Part shown: piece by piece, positions 59,993-64,000 of the stretch | How the letters are laid out: every line of letters begins with the position of its first letter | How positions within the stretch are numbered: the stretch's first letter is position 1 | Assembly (NCBI GenBank): GCA_002389675.1 | Contig: DGQF01000055.1 | Location: 62,001 to 126,000 of the forward strand | Source of the DNA: Gammaproteobacteria bacterium UBA4421 | GTDB taxonomy: Bacteria > Pseudomonadota > Gammaproteobacteria > Pseudomonadales > Azotimanducaceae | Direction of reading: 5' to 3' | Length of the DNA stretch: 64,000 bases | Notes under the pieces: generated by a model | The model's input: only the letters and a program-made list of their open reading frames with translations | The model's database searches: none | Told to the model about the DNA's origin: nothing | Program-made: the position numbers and the translations under genes

Positions 59993-61508
59993 TCCAGAAT
60001 GGGTCTCGCAGTAGACGTTTGAGCAGCTTTCCTGTGGGCAGGCGTGGTAGTTGGTTTGTGAAGTCTATGGATTTGGGGACCTTGTAACTCGCCAAGTGTT
60101 CGCGTGCGTATGTTGTAATGTCCTCGATGAGTTGTTCATTTTTCTCTGTGCCGGGTTTGGCTTCAATGATGGCTTTAACCTCTTCGCCAAATTCCGGATT
60201 AGGAATGCCAAAAACGGCAACATCCTGGACTTGTTCGTGCAGAATCAAAACATCTTCAATCTCACGAGGATAAATATTGACGCCACCAGAGATAATCATG
60301 AATGCTTTTCGATCGGTCAAAAAGAGATAACCCTCTGAGTTGATAAACCCTACATCACCCAGCGAAGTCCAGCTTGTCTGTTGAGGATGTGTCGCCTGTG
60401 TGGTTTTGTCGGGTGCGTTGTGATACTCGAATGGACGGTGGGTTTGCTCGAAATAAACTAATCCTTCCATCCCGATGGGTAGCTCGTTGCCTGCTTCATC
60501 GCAAATGTGCAGCGTACCGCTGTGTGCCCGGCCTACGGAGCCAGGGTACTCAAGCCATTGCTCAGGGCTGATAATGGTTGAGCCGTTGCGCTCAGTGCCT
60601 GCGTAATATTCCCATAAAATAGGCCCCCACCAACGCATCATCCGTTGTTTGATTTCAACTGGGCATGGGGCTGCGGCGTGAATTGCACACTGATGGCTGC
60701 TCAAATCATATTGACCTAAAACTTCAGTGGGGAGGTTCAGCATTCTCACGAACATCGTGGGCACCCATTGACTGTGTGTGATTTGATGATGTTCTATGTT
60801 CTTTAGCGAAGATTGTGGGTCGAAGCGCTCCATCATATAGACGCTTCCGCCCAGAGAGAGTGTGCGCATGCAGTAGCCAAAAGGTGCGGCATGATAAAGC
60901 GGCGCGGGTGAAAGATAGCGGGTATGCTGGTCTATGCCGTAAGGATTGTTTGGCTCCACCCCGGGTATGCCATGCTCAATTGTTTGCCCTGTGAGGGGAC
61001 GTTTGATGCCTTTGGGACGGCCTGTGGTACCCGAGCTGTAAAGCAAAGTATCCCCCATGGGTTGCTCTGCTAGAGGGTAATTAGGCTGCATGTCCAAGAG
61101 TTTTTGATAGGCTTCATACCCTGCTACGGCACCTTTACTAAAGCGGTGAGGGCAGTTGTGTAGGTGCGCCTCGAGTGCTGCTGCCACCGGTAACTCGGAT
61201 GAAACAAAAAGCGCTGAACTGCATGAGTCGTTGACAATGTAGGCCACTTCGCTGGCAGTGAGATAGCGATTAATACACGTGAGGTAAAGGCCAGATCGCA
61301 ATGCGCCCCAAGAGATAATGAAATAGTCCAGATGGTTTTCCATCAGGAGTGCGACGTGATCGCCGGGTCTCAACCCACGTGCGAAGAGAAGTTGTGCGAC
61401 TTGGTTGGACTGCGCCTCTAGCTCTGCCCACGTTAACTGAACTCCCGTTTCGCAGTTCAAGACAGCGGTGGTATTGGGTTTAAGGGTTGCCCAGTGTCCT
61501 GGATACAT
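59982..61508 (-). CDS. AMP-forming acyl-CoA synthetase
   Basis: A 508-residue ANL-superfamily ligase. It has the P-loop 'LLYSSGTTGRPKGIKRPL' and 'EYYAGTERNGS' for the adenylation motif. 'WTSLGDVGFINSEGYLFLTDRKAFMIISGGVNIYPREIEDVL' is the hinge and C-terminal part, and the catalytic lysine is in 'RLPTGKLLKRLL'. It activates a carboxylic acid to acyl-CoA. The GTER replacement at A5 is typical of the FadD13/medium-chain-like group. It is unlike the ligase at 37345 in its N-terminal region, so the two probably have different substrates. The stop overlaps the convergent GST gene by 11 bp. Confidence 0.9.
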   Translation of the reverse strand: MYPGHWATLKPNTTAVLNCETGVQLTWAELEAQSNQVAQLLFARGLRPGDHVALLMENHLDYFIISWGALRSGLYLTCINRYLTASEVAYIVNDSCSSALFVSSELPVAAALEAHLHNCPHRFSKGAVAGYEAYQKLLDMQPNYPLAEQPMGDTLLYSSGTTGRPKGIKRPLTGQTIEHGIPGVEPNNPYGIDQHTRYLSPAPLYHAAPFGYCMRTLSLGGSVYMMERFDPQSSLKNIEHHQITHSQWVPTMFVRMLNLPTEVLGQYDLSSHQCAIHAAAPCPVEIKQRMMRWWGPILWEYYAGTERNGSTIISPEQWLEYPGSVGRAHSGTLHICDEAGNELPIGMEGLVYFEQTHRPFEYHNAPDKTTQATHPQQTSWTSLGDVGFINSEGYLFLTDRKAFMIISGGVNIYPREIEDVLILHEQVQDVAVFGIPNPEFGEEVKAIIEAKPGTEKNEQLIEDITTYAREHLASYKVPKSIDFTNQLPRLPTGKLLKRLLRDPFWTKT

Positions 61509-61603
61509 GCGTCTGACCTCAAAATAACTTGATTATAGCTCGAGCGGCCTGCGCAGTTGCCCCTGATTCGAACTAGGGATGTTTTTCTTTCAGTATTTTG
61601 GGC

Positions 61604-61632
61604 AAAAAAATAGCCCCGCAGAGTTGCGGGGC
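61604..61632 (-). terminator. Intrinsic terminator
   Basis: An 8-bp perfect stem GCCCCGCA/TGCGGGGC (61613-61620 and 61625-61632) with a 4-nt loop, followed on the minus strand by seven T residues after TA. It lies 40 bp downstream of the 52-codon minus-strand frame (61672-61830) and marks the end of its transcript. This is the clearest rho-independent terminator in the window. Confidence 0.85.
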
Positions 61633-61671
61633 CAATTAGGGGGAAGTGTTGCGGTGCCGAGGATTGTCTAA

Positions 61672-61830
61672 CTAGGCCGCTTCGCTTCCTCGAATGTACT
61701 CCAGTTGCTCTAATGCCTTTGTCAATGCGGCCAGAAAAACCGTTGGGTTGTGCGCGCTCTCAAGGAATACATCTGTTGCGTATGCCTCTAGTAGGTCTGT
61801 GTCATTATCGTTCCGATTAAGATGATCCAT
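61672..61830 (-). CDS. 52-residue acidic peptide, unknown
   Basis: A frame of 53 codons from ATG 61830 to TAG 61672, preceded by AGAGGAAA at a good distance and followed by a strong intrinsic terminator, so it is probably a real independent transcript. The peptide starts MDHLNRNDNDTDLLEAYAT, then 'DVFLESAHNPTVFLAALTKALEQLEYIRG', and ends GSEAA. It is acidic and helical, with no signal peptide. The helix 'FLAALTKALEQL' is faintly like the middle of HigA-type antidotes, but no toxin gene is next to it and the similarity is weak. Family and function are unknown. Confidence 0.65.
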   Translation of the reverse strand: MDHLNRNDNDTDLLEAYATDVFLESAHNPTVFLAALTKALEQLEYIRGSEAA

Positions 61831-61929
61831 ATCTTATTTCCTCTGTGTGAATTCCACGTTTAGGATTACAGATACTAAATATAACCGTAGACCTGTCTGT
61901 GCGAGAGTTCACAATTTTCAGAGGAAACC

Positions 61930-62967
61930 CTACAGCATTTCTGCAGCAATGAGCTCCAGTGCTTCGGGTTGTTGGCAGCCTAATAGCATAGCGCCCACAT
62001 GGCCTTTGTTGCCGGCGGTTTTCCAGCGTCCAAGGCGCTCTTTGATCCGCTGGGCAGGTCCCACCAAATGGCAGGCGTCGATCAGTTCCGCGGGCACTGC
62101 GGCTGCCGCCTCGTCTTTTTTGCCGGATAAAAATAGATCCTGAATTTTAACGGCCTCGTCTTCAAATCCGAGGGCGGTGGCATAGTTGTTGTAGAAGTTT
62201 TTCCCGCGGGCGCCCATGCCTCCGATATACAACGCCATGTTTGCACGAATCGGCATCATGCATTTTGCAACGTCATCACCCATGATGACGGTGACAAAGG
62301 GGGAGACTTCAAATTGTGTGAGATTTTTGTCTCCTGCCGCATCGAATCCTTGCTGAATAGGTTTTTCAAATACGCTGTATTTTTCGGGATCCATCCAAAT
62401 CGGAAAAAAACCGTCGCACACTTCAGCGGCGGCGGCGACACCGCGCGGGGTAATATTTGCGGCGTAAATTGGGATATCTTCTTCGCAATGTAGGATGCTT
62501 TTGAGGGGTTTACCCAGGCCGGTGGCGCCGGGTCCCGTATAAGGTAATTGGTATAGTTCACCGTCGAACGCTGCGGGTGCCTTGCGTGCAAAAATTTGTT
62601 GCATGACTTGTACATATTCTTTCAGCCGAGTCACGGGCTTGCCATATGGGACCCCGTGCCAGCCTTCGATTACTTGAGGCCCTGAAGCGCCGAGGCCAAC
62701 GATGAACCTGCCGCCAGATAATTCCGCGAGGCTCATGGCAGTCATGGCGGTCATTGCGGGCGTTCGGGCTGGCATTTGCATGATCGCGGTGCCGACTTTG
62801 ATGGTGTCGGTTTGAGCCAGTATCCATGCTGCAGGCGTGACGGCGTCTCCGCCCCAGGCTTCAGCGGTCCAGACAGAGTCATAGCCGAGTGCTTCTGCAT
62901 GTTTGATGGCTTTTAAATTGATGTTCACGCGCGCACCAATGCCGCCGCCCAGAATTCCTAATTTCAT
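61930..62967 (-). CDS. LLM-class oxidoreductase, F420-dependent type
   Basis: A 345-residue luciferase-like protein. The segments 'VWTAEAWGGDAVTPAAWILAQTDTIKVGTAIMQ' and 'GRFIVGLGASGPQVIEGWHGVPYGKP' match those of the protein at 35855 (GVSGPQVVEGLHG), showing the two are paralogues of the subgroup usually called F420-dependent. Cofactor choice (F420 or FMN) is not proven. 'MGARGKNFYNNYATALGF' near the C-terminus is also shared with that protein. It stands alone between the 52-residue peptide and the J-domain-like gene. Substrate unknown. Confidence 0.88.
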   Translation of the reverse strand: MKLGILGGGIGARVNINLKAIKHAEALGYDSVWTAEAWGGDAVTPAAWILAQTDTIKVGTAIMQMPARTPAMTAMTAMSLAELSGGRFIVGLGASGPQVIEGWHGVPYGKPVTRLKEYVQVMQQIFARKAPAAFDGELYQLPYTGPGATGLGKPLKSILHCEEDIPIYAANITPRGVAAAAEVCDGFFPIWMDPEKYSVFEKPIQQGFDAAGDKNLTQFEVSPFVTVIMGDDVAKCMMPIRANMALYIGGMGARGKNFYNNYATALGFEDEAVKIQDLFLSGKKDEAAAAVPAELIDACHLVGPAQRIKERLGRWKTAGNKGHVGAMLLGCQQPEALELIAAEML

Positions 62968-63139
62968 CGCGAGCCTCTAAGTTTTTTCTTGGACACCATG
63001 ATCACCGACGACGACCGAAAAATCTAGCGCACCGTTAGAGGGCGCTTGTCGCTGATGGGACAAAGGCTCTAATTGCTGCGGGTTGAGTAAGCGTTCTGAG
63101 GATGTTGTTGTGGAGAAACGGCGGGCCTGCAGGCGGCGA

Positions 63140-63442
63140 TCAGCGACGAACCCGTCGTTTGAGTTTGTCTAGTTTTTCTTTCCAATGTTGGAACAGCGCT
63201 GGGTCACCACCGCGGTCGGGGTGGTGCTCTTGGCACATGCGACGCGCTTCCATAATTTCATGCACCGGTAATACCAACTCTAGTCCCAGTGCTTCGATTT
63301 CTGTCTGGGAAAGCGTTTTTACAGGGCTGTCGTCTTCAGGCTGCGCGTAGAAGCCACGCCAGTTGCTGTTGGAGCGATTTGCATAGGATACGGGACCAGA
63401 GAGGCCGAGTTTCCATGGATGATTTTTAGCGGGCTTGGGCAT
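63140..63442 (-). CDS. Small HPD-motif protein (J-domain-like)
   Basis: A 100-residue protein whose C-terminal part 'IMEARRMCQEHHPDRGGDPALFQHWKEKLDKLKRRV' contains the HPD tripeptide of J domains and the following DRGGD..LFQ helix. The usual J-domain helix I (for example 'YxVLGVxxxA') is not seen; instead the N-terminus is 'KPAKNHPWKLGLSGPVSYANRSN', a basic tail. It may be a small co-chaperone or only share the motif. It diverges from the DUF442 gene across about 110 bp. No partner Hsp70 gene is in the window. Confidence 0.65.
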   Translation of the reverse strand: MPKPAKNHPWKLGLSGPVSYANRSNSNWRGFYAQPEDDSPVKTLSQTEIEALGLELVLPVHEIMEARRMCQEHHPDRGGDPALFQHWKEKLDKLKRRVRR

Positions 63443-63553
63443 GCGTTACGTATCTGCAGCGAATCGTCGAAGCACGGTAACATATTTATTTGACCAGTTG
63501 ATATTTAACGCCGATGCTTTTGTGATTGACTTGGTTTAAAGAAGGAATTGTTG

Positions 63554-64000
63554 ATGTTCAAGCAGTGGTGGGTGATTGTCTTTCTGGGCGTGAGTTCCGT
63601 TCACGCTGAGCAGCGCTATTTTGTGGAGCCGGAGCCTTTGGAAGGTAGCGAATTTCGTGATTTGTTGTCACAGGTCGGGCCTGAACTCATTATGGCGGGG
63701 CAACCGACCGTTCTGGGCCTGCGGCAGATGGCGCAACAAGGCGTCACGATGGTGATTAATTTGCGCACCATGAGAGAGATGAATGACCGCAGTGTGGTAC
63801 CTTTTGATGAAGCAGCTGAAGTTTCCCAACTGGGCTTGACCTATGTGCATCTGCCCTCTGGCGGTGCTCAATCGCCTTATTCACGGGCTATCGTCGATCA
63901 GTTCGCCAAAGCGCTGGAGCAAGCGGATGGCCCTGTGCTGTTGCACTGCACTGTGGGTTGGCGCGCCAGCCATCTGTGGGTCGCCTATTTGGTGGCCTAC
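63554..64000 (+). CDS. Secreted DUF442/BLH-phosphatase-like protein, 3'-truncated
   Basis: Frame from ATG 63554 (GAAGGAA upstream) to the window end with no stop, 149 codons visible. The N-terminus 'MFKQWWVIVFLGVSSVHAEQR' is a signal peptide. The core 'LIMAGQPTVLGLRQMAQQGVTMVINLRTMREM' and 'VLLHCTVGWRAS' fit the DUF442 (beta-lactamase-hydrolase-like/dual-specificity phosphatase) fold; the cysteine loop CTVGWR has Cys and Arg at the expected positions (C-X4-R). It may dephosphorylate a periplasmic substrate or be a non-catalytic relative. The C-terminus lies outside the window. Confidence 0.75.
   Translation, partial: MFKQWWVIVFLGVSSVHAEQRYFVEPEPLEGSEFRDLLSQVGPELIMAGQPTVLGLRQMAQQGVTMVINLRTMREMNDRSVVPFDEAAEVSQLGLTYVHLPSGGAQSPYSRAIVDQFAKALEQADGPVLLHCTVGWRASHLWVAYLVAY

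Noticed and set aside
1..64000. tRNA or rRNA genes, CRISPR arrays, insertion sequences, prophage, attachment sites
   Set aside because: I looked for them and saw no cloverleaf-like arms, no repeat-spacer array, no transposase or integrase and no long terminal repeats.

Overview
The window reads as one contiguous piece of a chromosome from a Gram-negative bacterium, most likely a marine-type gammaproteobacterium. Evidence for this: lipoprotein signal peptides, a Yej-type peptide importer, an MaeA-type malic enzyme, a Bax-like glucosaminidase, AGGAG/GGAG ribosome binding sites, and intermediate G+C. There are no rRNA or tRNA genes, insertion sequences, phage genes or CRISPR arrays. Coding density is very high, and the largest gap between genes is about 250 bp. 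The genus cannot be read from the sequence.

Layout. (1) 1-1170: C-terminal part of a DUF5666 repeat protein cut by the window edge. (2) 1185-7957, minus strand: an operon with folE first, then a Yej/Opp-type oligopeptide ABC importer (two permeases, a lipoprotein binding protein, two separate ATPases). (3) 8161-14695, minus strand: a 43-residue membrane peptide, two related small membrane proteins, a polysaccharide deacetylase, a Bax-like glucosaminidase, a MaoC-type hydratase and a Lon protease. (4) 14766-63 kb: a long, mosaic region of catabolic genes in short operons on both strands.

The catabolic region contains two Rieske oxygenase alpha subunits, a Baeyer-Villiger monooxygenase-type flavoprotein, an HsaA/acyl-CoA-dehydrogenase-type flavoprotein, a 2-hydroxypentadienoate-hydratase-type enzyme, a carotenoid-oxygenase-family enzyme, a PQQ alcohol dehydrogenase with a c-type heme and a GMC oxidoreductase. 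It also holds two acyl-CoA ligases, three crotonases, an acyl-CoA dehydrogenase, five short-chain or extended SDR enzymes, four glutathione transferases, three NTF2/SnoaL-fold proteins, three LLM (luciferase-like) oxidoreductases, two amidohydrolases and EthD and VOC proteins. Together these are what is expected for breaking down polycyclic or isoprenoid compounds (steroid-, terpenoid- or aromatic-like): oxygenation, ring opening, CoA activation, then beta-oxidation. The actual substrate cannot be read from sequence.

No transcription factor is encoded in the whole window. Several divergent intergenic regions do carry operator-like palindromes. One, at 42526-42541, matches the published consensus of KstR, the TetR-family repressor of actinobacterial cholesterol catabolism. 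Neither Rieske oxygenase has a reductase or ferredoxin gene nearby, so electron-transfer partners and regulators must lie elsewhere. The last genes are an HPD-motif (J-domain-like) small protein and a secreted DUF442/phosphatase-like protein cut by the right edge.
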